In this document: in pieces, positions 32,573-46,030 of the stretch
How positions within the stretch are numbered: the first letter of the stretch is position 1
Layout: each line of letters starts with the position of its first letter
Assembly: GCF_963675165.1 (NCBI RefSeq)
Contig: NC_087389.1
Location: forward strand, 4,758,620-4,822,619
Source: Halichondria panicea
Lineage: Eukaryota; Porifera; Demospongiae; Suberitida; Halichondriidae
Reading direction: 5' to 3'
DNA: 64,000 nucleotides
The notes under the pieces: model-generated
Database searches by the model: none
Told to the model about the DNA's origin: nothing
What the model saw: the letters and a program-made list of their open reading frames with translations, nothing else
Position numbers and translations under genes: made by a program

Positions 32573-35500
32573 TCACGTACTATTTATAGTGCAGTATTTC
32601 CCCCTAACAGCTGATGACAAGTCCCCATAATCAATGTCATGGAGAGCGTCGGCAATAATGCTCCAAGTTATTCCTAGACTCTTGTAGTTTTTGGCAATGA
32701 ACAGGAACAGAGCAATCTTCTGACCTTCAGTATCTGGATGTGTACAGAGAGAAAATAAATAACATAACTAATTAACCCTTTCCCAGTTTTAATTAAAACA
32801 AGAAAATACAGAATAAATAACAATTTTCTTTAAAAATTCATATATCATGAACCATACATTGAAATGACTTGTAACTATTTCCTGCAGGTAGCGCAGGTAT
32901 CTTGACACCATCTTCGTTACCTAGCAACTGACCACCCCCACTAATTAGCAATTGTTTACAAACATTCACAATTATGTACATAAATAATAATTTATTGTAT
33001 GACGGCACAAAGACACTAAATAAGTGTTCTCAATGTTCTCACGGTGACATGGTTCAATCAGGATCTGCATAAAGTTCTCAGTGAGGTCGTACCAGCAGAC
33101 GCTTTCTTCACCTACACACAGGTTTACAAGTTCAATGGTGGCTCATGATGTCCACTGCTGTACTAACTAGCCTAAATACAATTATATACTGTACTACATA
33201 ATGCTTACCAGATCCAAGAAGTTTATCCATCGCAAGAGCCTTAGCTTGAGGTAGCTTCTTATCTAGCTATGATCCCAGTCACTATCCTCTCACTCAATAA
33301 GGCCATAAGCATCGATATTCTCACTGTCTAGCTGCTCTATAGAACCTCACTGAGGTTGTACTACGAAGATCTTGAAACGGTCACTTTTCTTTCGACATTA
33401 TTGTACGAAGCGTACCTCGAGGCAGCATATACACAGCGAATTTTTGAAAATTACCACTAAAGTAGCCGTCATATGACGGCTTCAACGGGGAAAGGGTTAA
33501 TATATAGAAAGAGGCAAGAACTAAACAAAGTAACAATTCCCCAATGCATCATTTTAATTTACCACATCGATTGTCTTGCTGGATGACCTCCAGTCGGTAT
33601 TGAGGAATGCCCAAACTGACCCCAAAGAGTATTGGTTTTGTGAGTGTCTTGAGCTCCTTGTATAAGATAATGAGAGTGAACTCTGGTGGTACTGAATGGG
33701 AGGAGAGGGACATTAGTACTATACAGTCACTATAGTAAATTAAGGTGCACATCTCGTAAGAGTCAGCAACTAACACAACTGATCCTGTATGTATACGTAT
33801 ATGTGTGATATAGCTCAATTATGATAATTATTATAAGTGTCTCTGCAAAAAAATATTAGTGACAGCTAGACTGACAGGTGATCTACCTGAACTGGCTGGA
33901 GTTACTTGTAGAGATGAAGTTGGGAGGGGTGGTGCAATTACATCATCTTTACTAGAGTCAGCAACTAACACAACTGAGCCTGTATGTATACGTGTGTGTG
34001 ATCTGAGGGTCAATACAAGCGAGTTAACTCACTTGTTTCTTCCAGCTGATCAGTTATTAGAGTAGACTGTACAGTAGGCTCATCATTGAGTGATTCTGTA
34101 GCTTGAAGGGAGTGCTGGTAATTATGTACTGGAGTAAAGATCTCAAAATTGGCAGGAGCAGTGCTAAGAGTGTCCAGTGCATTGTCTGTTTGGTCGAGCT
34201 ACAATAATTATAAGATCAGTAAAAAACATACATAAAATGTACAACATTCACTCACGTCAAATAGTTCAGCCACCTCAATCAATTTTGACAGTAGTGCATC
34301 CCAAAGTTTGTAGAAAACACAGGCCATCTATAGATTGAAATGATAGTGTCTATGCCAATAATTATGAAAAATGACTTACCTCTTCATTTTGCGGAGGTAA
34401 ATATGTTTTCTCCCACTTATTCAGCAATGCGGTTTTTCGTGATTCCTCAAAGGCCTGTATTTAAAAAATAATAACTATAACTGTGAAATAGAGATAGTGA
34501 ATAACCTTCAAGTGCTCGTTGCACATGAGTATCAACTCCTCGCTCACAGGATTACCATGGAGATTAACGCCAGCTTGGAAATCATTGAAGTCCTCAAGTC
34601 CGGGAAATAGCTCGGGTAGACACTCAGTGAGAGCCACCACTCCCTCGTCATCAATGGAGTTGTTAAAGAGATCCAACAAATACAAACTCTTACACATCAA
34701 ATTAGCGGACTTGAGATGGTGGATAAGCATTATGATGTCAGCAGAGGCGAGAGAACAGTTAGAGCAGATAAGATATTCCAGTGATCGAAATACCTGAAGA
34801 AACTTTACCAGTAAGAGAGTACCAGTGAATCCACTGAAATTGGAGCGAATCAAGTCCAACCGTTTTAAACAGTAAAACCTATTTGGGTGAAGATTCAACA
34901 GCATGGACTCTGAGTGAAATGAATTAGTGAGATGGGTAGCTGATAAATCAATTTGTTTCAATCGTAACGGAATGTTTTCAACAACTGAACATAATCCAGG
35001 TAACCCAAGGTTATTATCAGAGAGGTATAAGTATTCCAATCGAGCACACTGAGAAGAAATGGAATGTAAGAGGGAGGTCAATAGCGCTCCATTGACATCA
35101 GCATCGACAGTGAGGGTGTTGGATAACCCAAGAGTATTCAGGTTATTAAGAGCACCAGACTGCACAGCTGTCTCTAATAACTGTATGCCAGACACTCCAA
35201 GAGGATTGTGAGATAAATGCAGTTGTGTGAGGCTAGTACAAGATGTGTGCATGAATGACGACATAATGTTAGTAAAGCTGTTTTTAGACAAAGAGAGATC
35301 ATCTAAAGCTCTAAAGGCAGCTGAGGCTCTCTTGAATAGATCTGAAATACCAATGTCAGACAATTTAGTCTGTTGAAGGGATAATTCTTTAACTTGCAGT
35401 TTACCATTAGCATTTGAAAGTATGTCGGTTAGTTCCTTCAACAGCTTATCATCGATTGCACAATAGTATATGCTGATAACCATATCATCACATTTTGCAG

Positions 35501-37037
35501 CATGACGAAGAACATAAAACTTAGCTACACAGTCGAAGGGAGTTTTGAAGCCACTGTACAATAAAGAATCTTTAGACATTATACAAACTTTTAATGCATA
35601 GTCAGGGTCCGAAGCTTCAAAGGCCGCATGACATAAAATCAAACAATCATCCAAAATATCACGCTCCATAGCCATCAGAAAGTGATTCATCAAACCATCT
35701 TCCAAACTGATCACCTTATCACTACGACTGACATTGTGTTTACTAGCAAGACCAAACATAAATCTCCACACCATGTCAAACCGGCTACTGTCAAAGTGAG
35801 CCCTAACAACCTTCAGTTTCTCCTCATTGGGTAGAGTAGCAATATGGAGGGCAGCCAAGAACTCCTGGATGGTCAGGTGAGCAAAATGAAAAGATAGGCC
35901 ATGACCAACAGATAGAAGTGATCGTGCAGACTGCAACAGACCAAAGCACTGCAATTTGTCACCAACTTCGGGTAAGCGAGAGGACAATTCGTCTTCTGAG
36001 AAAACCAGCTGATCTAATAATAAGCATTCGTAGGCAAACTCACAGATCAACCAGAACGTGTCTTGTAGATTATTCGGAATCTTGTCAAACCTGTTGAGAC
36101 CAATTGGACAATCAGGGAATTTCTTTTTGACATTGCGAAGGATAATATTAAGAACAATTTGAGTGTACAGCTCAGTTAGCGTACGAGGAAGCTCTTGGTC
36201 TGAAGTGTGCCACAAGTTACAAACAATGGCGCAATTTAGGGGCACAGAACACACACTCTGAATGACTGGGTTGTTCTCAAGCTGCTTGATAAGAGAAGAA
36301 GCTTTCTTTGGGAATTGCTCAAACTCTGATTCTATGTACTGCTTGACATTCTCTTCATTAAAACCAACTACCTCAACCAAACGGTCCACAGAAGGAAGGT
36401 CGTGAAGAGGAGCTGAAGCAGAAGGGCGTGAGGTGAGGATAATAGAAGCAAAAGGAAGAAGACGTCCAAACAAAAGATTGTATAGAAAAGACTTTTTTGA
36501 ACGATTTGCTTCACTGAGCTCGTCCCATCCATCAGCTATGATGAGCACTCCCTTTCCTCTTGTCCTCTTTAGCTGTCGAGCAACAGACTCACAGATGGTC
36601 TCATCGGGGTGATGAAGGGCCAGGAGGTCAGGAAAAGAAGAAGCTGAGCTGACTAACTGATCCCTGAGAGGAAGCAACAAAACACAGTCAAATTGTGTCA
36701 GGATATTGCCCTCTGCCCATCCTTCAGCAAGCATGGCACACAGTGTGGTTTTACCAATCCCAGCATTGCCTTCAACGATAACTTTCTTGACTGCTTTCTT
36801 TCCTTCTTCAACTTTGAAGAGGCCACCGTGAAGAATTTTAGTACGTGTAACCTTCTTATCATCAGGTGCACCATGTTGTGGCAAGCCAGCTCTAAATCCT
36901 TCTTTCTTTTCAGCCTCCACTAACTGCAAGTTTATCAGCTTGTCTCCAGAAACTGGTGGCCATTGCTCCTCCGTATTTAATTGCCTCTCTCTGTAAACTT
37001 CCTTTACACTTTCAACAAACTCTTCTTGTGTTTCCAT
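32573..37037 (-). CDS. NLR-3: intact NACHT-LRR-Death receptor, 7 exons
   Basis: Exons on the minus strand: 37037-34506, 34454-34380, 34327-34256, 34198-34033, 33979-33887, 33691-33563, 32733-32573, giving 1075 aa ending in TGA. All borders are GT-AG and all phases agree. Exon 1 starts at METQEEF, and a splice acceptor (tattttatag) lies 5 bases before the ATG, so a 5' untranslated exon is likely. Walker A GNAGIGKTTL is at 90-99 and Walker B at 163-174; LTSRPSAS follows. LRRs of the ribonuclease-inhibitor style (LQQTKLSDIG, LSLSKNSFTN, LHLSHNPLGV, LGLSNTLT) begin near residue 560. Exons 2-5 form a linker. Exons 6-7 encode a death-fold domain at about 985-1065 (LYKELKTLTK, FGVSLGIPQYRLEVI, TWSIIADALHDIDYGDL). 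A cytosolic sensor signalling by death-fold contacts is inferred. Intron 6 holds a piggyBac-like insertion; intron 5 repeats the start of exon 5 at about 33758-33812. Confidence 0.9.
32776..33496 (-). mobile_element. piggyBac-like element in NLR-3 intron 6
   Basis: 721 bp with TTAA on both sides (32772-32775 and 33497-33500) and ends CCCTTTCCC / GGGAAAGGG. A perfect palindrome GCCGTCATATGACGGC lies just inside the right end. TTAA duplication with CCCTTT-type ends is the piggyBac hallmark. On the minus strand it carries remnants of a coding sequence with an acidic stretch (EQLDSENIDAYGLIE) and two exon-like pieces: KLPQAKALAMDKLLGSG, ending at a GTAAGC donor near 33210, and EESVCWYDLTENFMQILIEP after an acceptor near 33115. 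Stops make it non-functional. The coding remnant is not firmly identified. Confidence 0.65.
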
Positions 37038-37406
37038 GTTAACTATAAAATAGACTGTTTAAATTACAGATTCATTTGACAAATTCCCCGTTAGAGTAAA
37101 CAACCCATTATCGAACACGTGCTATTTTCGAACGCGTGTTCTCGAGGACAGCGGCTCAGAGCACTAAGCTGATAGTACCTAGGTATAGACAAGGTAAAGC
37201 TCTATTCAAGTCCAAACTCACAGCCAACAAAAAGCTTCTTCGGCGGAGTGACAGGGCCAAATACTCAACTATTGGAACAGATTTAGTTCGAACATAGCCA
37301 CGATTCTTCGAACTCTCTCTCTCGTATCAACAGAAGGCTCTAAGCAGCTAGCTACAATGCATGACCGTAATCTATAACTAGTAAACTATGTACAGCTCTG
37401 GTTTCA

Positions 37407-37636
37407 AGGTCTGACTGCAAGCCGTTAGACAATGGTGTCCTCTTGAAATAGTGCAGTATTGCCATCAAAATCCGAACGATTATTGCCTTTTTCTTTATAA
37501 TCTCCAGTGGAGCCATGACGTAAGAATGCAACTTTAGGAAAAAAATGGAGATTATGGTATTAATCGTTTGGATTTTGATGGCAATACTGGACTTTTTCAA
37601 GAGGCCACCATTATCTAACGGTTTGCAGTCAGACCT
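37407..37636. mobile_element. Hairpin MITE in duplication copy 2
   Basis: Complete version of the element at 8366-8588: inverted arms of about 75 bases beginning AGGTCTGACTGCAAGCC, a short centre, and the mirrored right arm ending GCAGTCAGACCT. Confidence 0.75.
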
Positions 37637-37879
37637 GAATCAATTTGTAGTTTCTCAGGCTCTCGCGCTTGGAAAATGGTCAGCTTTCCAATATCACAGA
37701 CCTCAAAGTAGAGGCACTATAAAAGGATGGTTGATAAGTTTAAATTATGCACTTCCGCTTTTTGAGGAAGTTGGGGTATGTTTTCAGATAGTCATTATCA
37801 TTAATATTTATCGTTTGCCTCGATTGCTTGCTATTGTAGGAATAATAGCCTGAGAAAGTACAAATTGACTTTTTGTATG

Positions 37880-38262
37880 GCCTTAGCCTCTTAGACTAGT
37901 TTCTCTCACTTGGAATGCCATTGCATCAGAAGAGTGTGTAGCAAAACTTGTTCACCGAGTGTTGCTACTCTACTTAGTAGTTAGCTCTGCACTAGAACGC
38001 TAGCTATTGGTAGCTGCAAGAGTGAGAAGAGAGCTCCAAGGCTCTGCTGATGCAGCCATTAATTTTTAGACTTGAACTTTTGGCATCGATCGTTTTTAAC
38101 ACAATCATGTCGATTTTATTTCCTACTCCTTGAGTTTCGCTGTGATTCTGGATTCTGCTGCATACAGCAAATTAATTAATGTGTCATCATGAAATAGTGT
38201 ATACTAATAGCTATAGTAGCTTTATGTTATGTAACTTTGACACCCCCACCGAGGCATCAGCA
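37880..38262 (+). repeat. Dispersed repeat R1, partial copy
   Basis: Duplicated along with the surrounding segment; matches 8836-9212. Confidence 0.6.
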
Positions 38263-39640
38263 CTCACGGTTTGAGTGAATGTTGTGTGTAGCCAGGTTGA
38301 TTATACCATTATACAGAGCCGGCGGAACCGCTCCGGTTGGTCAGACCAAAACTAAACCACTTTTCCCACGTTCGCTCATTTATTTGGTAAGGATCGTTAA
38401 CATTAAAAATGAAAAATCATTCGGTTTGGTAATAATCGTTACTGACAAAGGTGCTGGTAATATATACTATAATAGCAGTACATGTACTGCTTAATTATCT
38501 ATTGTCAGATCTAACTGCAAGCCAGAAGAAAACGTCTCTCTACAAATTGCAATTGAGTTCCCTTCAGTGTCCTCACATAATATACATTTGTGATATCTCA
38601 ATTAAAATGTCAATTTTCAAATATTACTCAAAATGAACCAGAATGAACCAGAATGCGCCAGCGAGCACCATTCAAAAACTTTTTTTCCGGGGGGAGAATC
38701 CCCGAACCCCCCTTTATGGGTCCGGCCTGACCACTTCATATTTGCTTCCTCTGGCTCTGCCATAGATAGAGTATAGAGAGGGATTGGAAACGAAAGTGAT
38801 TCACGTGATGTTTTGCAATCAGGTCTACAAGTCTGTGATTACTGAATCACATGTCCCCTGATGGTACTACCGTAGGTACAGTGGAACCTCTTATAACAGA
38901 CTCTCTAAATAGCGGAACCCTCTGTTATAGCGGACAGCATGTCTTGTATCAACTGGTTTTACTATCTAATAGTGTACTTGAAACCCAGAATAGCGGACAC
39001 CTCTAAACTCCGGACAACGGACAACAGCCTTGTATACAATCCCTACTCTATCTATGCTTATACCTGCGAGACCGATAAGACTAGCAAGATATTAAATATT
39101 CAGAGATACAATATTAAACCTAGCAGAGAGTAGACAATTAGGACCTATAATTACACCATAGGATCTATACTAACCAATAATCTACTATATCGAAGTGGCT
39201 AAATTTGTACTATTATCACTTTATACACAGACAGACTACTTACAAGATTCACAGGTTCAGCTGAGTCCTCAATGCAAAGTCCTTGTAGCTATATAGGGCT
39301 TGTATATTCTTAGCTTGTGTAAGGGCTCAGTATTATGTAAGGGGAGCAACCTCTTAGATGTGGTCTCCTGCATGGCCCAATGCAACGTGACCAAACAGGA
39401 AACTCTTTCATGCATGCAGCTAATTAAAATTCACCATGAATCGAAGTAAGTAGGTGGTATACGTAGATAAAAAACAAACACGCTGTTACATGCAGTTTCA
39501 GTTTTCAATACAAACTCCTTAAAAATAAGAACAAACTCTAACAACAAAGGACTCGATACATCAATAAAAAAAAGTACTAGATCTACAACTATAATATTAC
39601 GATCTGTAGTCTATATTATGTGAATGAACAAAGTCACATT

Positions 39641-42600
39641 CTAGATATAGTCAGTGCAGTATTTTCCCCTAACAACTGATGACAAGTCCCCATAATCAAT
39701 GTCATGGAGAGCGTCGGCAATAATGCTCCAAGTTATTCCTAGACTCTTGTAGTTCTTGGCAATGAACTGGAACAGGGCAATCTTCTGACCTTCAGTATCT
39801 GCATGTGTATTGATTAAATAATGTGAACTCTATAAAGACTAAGACTTCAATATTACGCACAAACCCATTAAATAATAGTTAGACACTGTTTTGGAGGTTT
39901 CTATGGGATTTAGAATCCAAAGAGGTACTGATTTTAGTATCCCAAGCGTATAGCGAGGGTGCTATACAAGTGGCTGAGAGCTTCTAATTAAATTAATTAA
40001 TCACATGGACACCTCTAAAACAGTGTCTAACTCGTTTAGATCCTAGTGTGCATGTGCATGTGCAAACCTATATAATGCCTCAGAATTGACTACAGTACAA
40101 CAAGCTTACTTTGCTTGACAACAGAATACTTTAAGTAAGGTGTAGGTCGGTATATAGTATACTTTTCTCATGTACTTCCCCAACTAGTGCCTAGTTACCA
40201 TTTCGATTGTCTTGCTGGATGACCTCCAGTCGGTGTTGGGGAATTATCCTCAAACTGACCCCAAACTGTATTGGTTTTGTGAGTGTTTTGAGCTCCTTGT
40301 CCAGAACATTGAGAGTCAACTCTGGAGGGACTGAATGGGAAAGAGGGGATAGATTATAGTACTACAGCATTGGCAATGTTACTAAGAAAGTGCAATACGC
40401 TTATAGTACACAACTTTGCAATGCGCTTAATTCAGAGTAAACATTATACAGGTGCTCTACCTAAACCGGTTTGAGTTGTTCGTGGAGATGAAGGTTGGAG
40501 GGGTGGCGTAACTTTCTCATCACTATTAGAGTCAGAAACTGATACAACAAAGTCTGCATGTGTGTGTTTGTCATGTGCATGAGGGTCGATCCGTGCAAGA
40601 CAGGTGTGAGGGATTCTGATAGCTAGCTCCATTACAATAACTTGATAGTAGCTCCAGTATAATGATTGGTAGTAGTTAACTCACCTGTTTCCTCTTGTTC
40701 CATTATTTGAGTAGACCGTACAGTAGGTGATTCTGTAATTTGTAGGGACTCCTGGTAACAAACAGTACCAAGAGTGTCCAGTGCATCGTCTGTTCGGTCG
40801 AGCTACAAGATCAGATAATCAAAAATGCTCACACAAAATGTGCTGCACTCACGTCAAATAGTTTAGCCACCTCAATCATCTTTGACAGTAGCGTAACCCA
40901 AATTTTGTAGAAAACGTGAGCCATCTATATAGAAAACGATAGTATATCTACCCCATGCATAATGAGAGACTTACCTCATCGTTTTGCGGAGGTAGACACG
41001 TTCTCTCCCACTCATTCAGAATTGCGATTTTACGGGATTCCTCGAAGGCCTGCAATAATTCTAAGTAATAAAGATGTATGCATGGTGAGATAACAATACC
41101 TCCAAGTGTTTGTTGCACATGTGTATCAACTCTTCGCTCACAGGATTACCATAGACATCAACACCAGCCTGGTAAACGATGCCAATAACCTTCAGTCTAG
41201 GAAACAGCTCTGGTAAACACTCAGTGAGAGCTATCACTCCCTCATTATCAATGGAGTTGTTGCTGAGATACAACCAATTTAAACTCTTACATATTACATT
41301 GGCAGACTTGAGATGGTGGATAAGCATTATGATGTCAGCAGAGGTGAGAGAACAGTCAGAGCAGTTAAGTTTTTCTAGTGATTGAAATGCTCGAAAAATG
41401 TTTGCCAGTAAAAGAGTTCCAGCAGCTCCACTGAAATTAGAGCCAATCAAGTTCATCTTTGTTAAACTATTTGGTGGATTGATATTCAGCATCTCACAAT
41501 TGACTGTATTGAGACTCCGAGTGAAGTAAAGTGGTGAAATTGGTAATTCTTAATCCAATCTCATTCAATCGTAACGGAATGTTCTCCTTAATCGAAAATA
41601 ATCCAGGTAAACCTAAATTGTTATCATACAGAAATAAGGTTAACACACGACAACAGTGAGAGGCAATGGACTGTAAGAGGGTTGTTAGTAGAGCTCCATT
41701 GACATCAGCGTCTTCAGTGAGGGTGTTAGAGAGCCCCAAGAGCTCCAGGTTGATAAAAGCACCAGACTGTACAGCTGTCTCTAATAACTGTATGCCAGAC
41801 ACTCCAAGAGGGTTGTGAGACAAATGCAGTTGCGTGAGGCTAGTGCAAGATGTGTGGATGAATGAAGACATGACGTCAGTGAAGTTGTTTTGATATAACG
41901 AGAGGTGATCTAAATCTGTAAAGGCAGCTGAGGCTATCTTGAATAAATCAGCAACACTTTTATCAGACAACTTGGTCTGCTGGAGGGATAAGTATCGCAC
42001 TTGCAGTTTACCGTTTGCATTGGAAAGTATGTCAGTTAATTCCTTCAACAACCTATCATTGATACCACAATTACCTATTCTGATGACAATGTTATTACAT
42101 CTTTCAACATAACGAAGAATATAGAAACGAGCCATACAATCAAATGGAGAATAGTAATCACTGTTTAATAGATCTTTTCCAAACATAATGCTAACTCTTA
42201 CTGCAAAGCTAGGGTCTAACGTTTCAAAAGACATACGGCACAAAGCAAACTTGTTAAACTTTTTAGCCACTAGAAATTGATCCATCAAAACATCTTCCAA
42301 ACTGATCACCTTATCACTACGACTGACATTGTGTTTACTAGCAAGACCAAACATAAATCTCCACACCATGTCAAACCGGCTACTGTCAGCATGAGCCTCA
42401 ACAACCTTCAGTTTCTCTTCATTGGGTAGAGTAGCAAGATGGAGGGCAGCCAAGAACTCCTGGATGGTAAGGTGAGCAAAGTGAAAAGAAAGGCCATGAC
42501 CAACAGGTAGAAGTGATCGAGCAGACTGCAACAGACCAAAGCACAGTAACTTGTCACCAACGTTGGGTAATCGAAAGGACAATTCAGCTTCCAAAAAAAC

Positions 42601-43638
42601 GAACTGGTCTAATAGTAAGCATTGGTAGGCAAACTCACAAATCAACCAAAATGTGTCTTGTAGATCATTCGGAATCTCGTCAAAGCTATTGAGGCTAATC
42701 GGACAATCAGGGAACTTCTTTTTGACATTACGAAGGATAATATTAAGCACAATTTGAGTGTACAGCTCAGTTAGCGTACGAGAAAGCTCTTGGTCTAAGG
42801 TGTGCCACAAGTTACAAACAATGGCACAATTGAGGGGCACAGAACACACACTCAGAATGACTGGGTTGTTCTCAAGCTGCTGGATAAGAGAAGAAGCTTT
42901 CTCTGGGAATTGCTGAAACTCTGACACTATGTATTGCTTGACATTTTCTTCATTGAAGCCGACTACCTCAACCAAACGGTCCACAGAAGGAATGTTGTGA
43001 AGAGGAGCTGAAGCAGAAGGTCGTGAGGTGAGGAGAACAGAAGCTGACGGAAGAAGACGACCAAACAAAAGATTGTACAGAAAAGACGTTTTTGAACGAT
43101 TTACTTCACTGAGCTCGTCCCAGCCATCAGCTATGATCAGCACCCCTTTTCCTCTTGTCCTCTTTAGTTGCCGAGTAACAGACTCACAGATGATCTCATC
43201 GGGGTGATGAAGGGCCAGGAGGTCAGGAAGAGAAGAAGCTGAGCTGACTAACTGATCTCTTAGTGGAAGCAACAGGAGACAGTCGAATTGTGTCAGGATT
43301 TTGCCCTCTGCCCACCCTTCAGCAAGCATGGTACACAGTGTGGTTTTACCAATCCCAGTATTACCTTCAACAATGAGCTTTCTGACTGGCTTCTTGCTTT
43401 CTTCGACTCTGAACAGGCTGCCATGGAGAATTGGAAGGCGTTTTACCTTATCATCAGATGCACCATGTTGTGGTAAACCAGCTCTAAATCCTTCTTCTTT
43501 TTCAACCTCTACTAACTGCAAGTTGATCAGCTTGTGTCCCCTAACTGGTGGCCATTGTTCCTCAGTGTTTAATTGCCTCTCTCTGTAAGCTTCCTTTATA
43601 CCTTCAACAAGCTCACTCAACGCTTCTGAGGCTTCCAT
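39641..43638 (-). pseudogene. NLR-4: NACHT-LRR-Death receptor with one frameshift
   Basis: Exon layout on the minus strand: 43638-41100, 41049-40975, 40924-40853, 40802-40685, 40553-40461, 40330-40199, 39798-39641, ending in TAG. The start is MEASEALSEL. Walker A (GNTGIGKTTL) and Walker B (GVLIIADGWDEL) are intact. Two bases are missing near 41495 relative to NLR-6, breaking the frame inside the LRRs (one frame stops after SESQYSQL, the other resumes at MLNINPPNSL). All six downstream exons keep clean GT-AG borders and phase, including the death-fold exons. In exon 6 the turn reads SLRIIPQHRLEV, one residue longer than its paralogues. A single recent lesion or an assembly error would explain this; the gene may be functional in other individuals. 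Confidence 0.85.
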
Positions 43639-44489
43639 GCCAACTGATTACTATAATTGAAGAAGGATCCAGCAACAAAAAGTTTGTTTATTTACGTCTC
43701 TGGTATGATTTCTTGTTTTCAATCTTGTCACTGAGATCAATGGTGCGATTTTATAGCTTAGTTGATTCACTTTGTTTACGAAAATAACCTGTCAGATCAA
43801 CGGTATGTTTAGCTTATGAATAACTTGTGAGACTATACTTAATTAAACTAGAAAACAGAGAACAGAAACATATCCTACGATAACTGAATTATTTATTTTG
43901 ATATGTACGGTGGCCCATAGAGTTCACATGCAAGAACAATATAATCGACATTTGCTAAGTAAAGATTTGATCTTCACTAATAGAGATTACGATTAACCTT
44001 CTAGTAGAGAATTCACCTTCGCTTTTAGAGAGTTCATTTTGCAAGTAAAAGCTCACCTTCTAGCTAGAGACATTTACCTAGGTACGTAGAGGGGGTGCGA
44101 CCTTACAATTGACCATTGCTACACACCTATAATTGGCTATTATTAGAGAACCATAGCCTATTATTAGAAACGAGCTGAGGCTCAGGGAAGGTCTGGTGAC
44201 TCTGCATTATGGGTGAGAGAGAATTATCAGAGAACCATAGCCAGTCTGACACTAGTCTGACTAGGCTACGGTTGAACCTGCAACGTATACATGCATGTGT
44301 ATACTTGTAGCTATAGGCACAGATCACACAAACTAGCATCGAGTGACATGTCTGTAAAATAACGCTAGGTCGCCAACTAGGCCTGATATTGGTTGTACCT
44401 GTTATTTATGAGCAGTTTTTGTGAAGGAAGAAGGCGCGTCACTCTCATAAAAGAACAGGCCCAGGCTCTCAAGCTTCTGCTATCAGTGG
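43639..44489. other. Spacer with orphan foldback terminus
   Basis: TACGGTGGCCCATAGAGTTC starts at 43906 and is followed by imperfect repeats of a GAGAATTCACCTT/AAGCTCACCTTCTAG type, like the arms of the foldback family. No matching right end was found. No gene. Confidence 0.5.
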
Positions 44490-44852
44490 CTTGATTGACT
44501 ACACAATTGATACGCCATTGCTGGGAAGTTTCAGATGCCGGCTCGGAGCAGATCTTTTGTATGATATTTGGACCATTAAAATCTACAGTGGAACCTTGAT
44601 TATCCGGACACCTTGGTTCCAGAGGTAATTAACGGTCACACCCAGTAAATTCCAACCACGCCCAAACACAATCAATACCAGGCCTAATTTTCTTCCTTCT
44701 GTGAAAAATCCTTCTGTCCTGGGCATGGGAACGAGGCTACACACAAACAAGCAGCTGCAAGGATTACTATAGCTGCATACTACAGCTATATACTAACAAA
44801 GGTCAATCGTACTCTCCACTAGCAAAGGACAATTGTACTCGATCTTAATTGT

Positions 44853-46030
44853 ATCAAAAAGGCATTCGATACTGTCCCCCATGTCAATCTTCTGAAACAT
44901 CTACAGTCACTTAATTTTAACAAATATTTACTAAACTGGGTGCATAGCTACTTACTGGAGAGGAAACAGTTTGTGGGTATTGATGGCAGTAACTCAGACA
45001 GCTTACATGTTCTCTCAGGTGTGCCCCAAGGTTCGGTTTTGGGTCCACTATTGTTCATTACGTACATAAACCAAGTCACAGATGTTATTTCTCAAGACAG
45101 TAAGCTAAATATGTTTGCTGATGACATGGCCTTATACAGAGTTATCACATCTACTAATGACTACGTGAATCTTCAAAAGGACATTTCTAAAGTCTCAAAT
45201 TTTTTGAACACTAAATTATTAGAATTTAATCTTGGCAAGTGTAAGTTTATGTCCGTTTCTAAGAAAACATCGCGCTCATTGAAGGCTCCAACTCTACTTC
45301 TAAATGGTTATGTACTGCAGCAGGTTTCTAACTACAAGTATTTAGGAATTACCATATCGGCTGACTTGAGCTGGCACACTCACATCAATACGATTTGTAA
45401 TAAAACAAGGAAGTTGATAGGTCTCCTACATCGCAGGTTCTCTGAGAATTCTTCTCCAACAACACTGTTAAAGTTGTATACATCGTTCGTGAGACCACAT
45501 CTGGAATACGCATCCTCTGTATGGAACCCATTTCACAAGTGTGAAATAAACAATTTAGAAAAAGTCCAGAGATTTGCTATGAGAGTCTGTCTGAAGAAAT
45601 GGAATTTGAAAAGTGAAGAATTACTCACCTTGACCAGGCTTCCTTCTCTGCAGCTGAGGCGCCTTGCTGCGGTGCTTTGCCACCTTTTCAAAATACTACA
45701 CAATCTAACTGACTTCCCAAACAACCCAGCAACCAAGAGAAATATGACGTACAGTAGTAGAACTGTTAACTGTTTTACTCTGGTCCCCTACCAATGTAGA
45801 ACATCCTTTTACAAATTCTCATTTTTTCCGCATGCAATCACAATATGGAATAGGCTGGTTAGCCACAAGGACTTTACTTTAGTAGACTGTACTAGTATAA
45901 GTTCATTTAAGTCTCATCTGTATTCACATCTAGTTGACATGTTGTAACTATTAAAGCGTATGTTATAGGACTCACTTCACCCTAGCTTTGTAGCTATTTG
46001 TGTATCCTTGCAATTAATTGCTAAATCTTT

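Larger units (their letters stand above)
35690..39487. repeat. Segmental duplication, copy 2
   Basis: Partner of 6640-11972. It includes the NACHT half of NLR-3 and about 2.4 kb upstream of its start. It lacks the 1513-bp transposon of copy 1. The open frames inside (37352-37600, 37545-37853, 38279-38494) occur in both copies but lie in hairpin or repeat sequence and are not called. Confidence 0.85.

Noticed and set aside
39828-40045. Inverted repeat around TTAGACACTGTTTTAGAGG-type ends in NLR-4 intron 6 as a possible separate element
   Set aside because: The facing ends are visible (AGACACTGTTTTGGAGG and CCTCTAAAACAGTGTCT), but target duplications were not clear enough to call boundaries.
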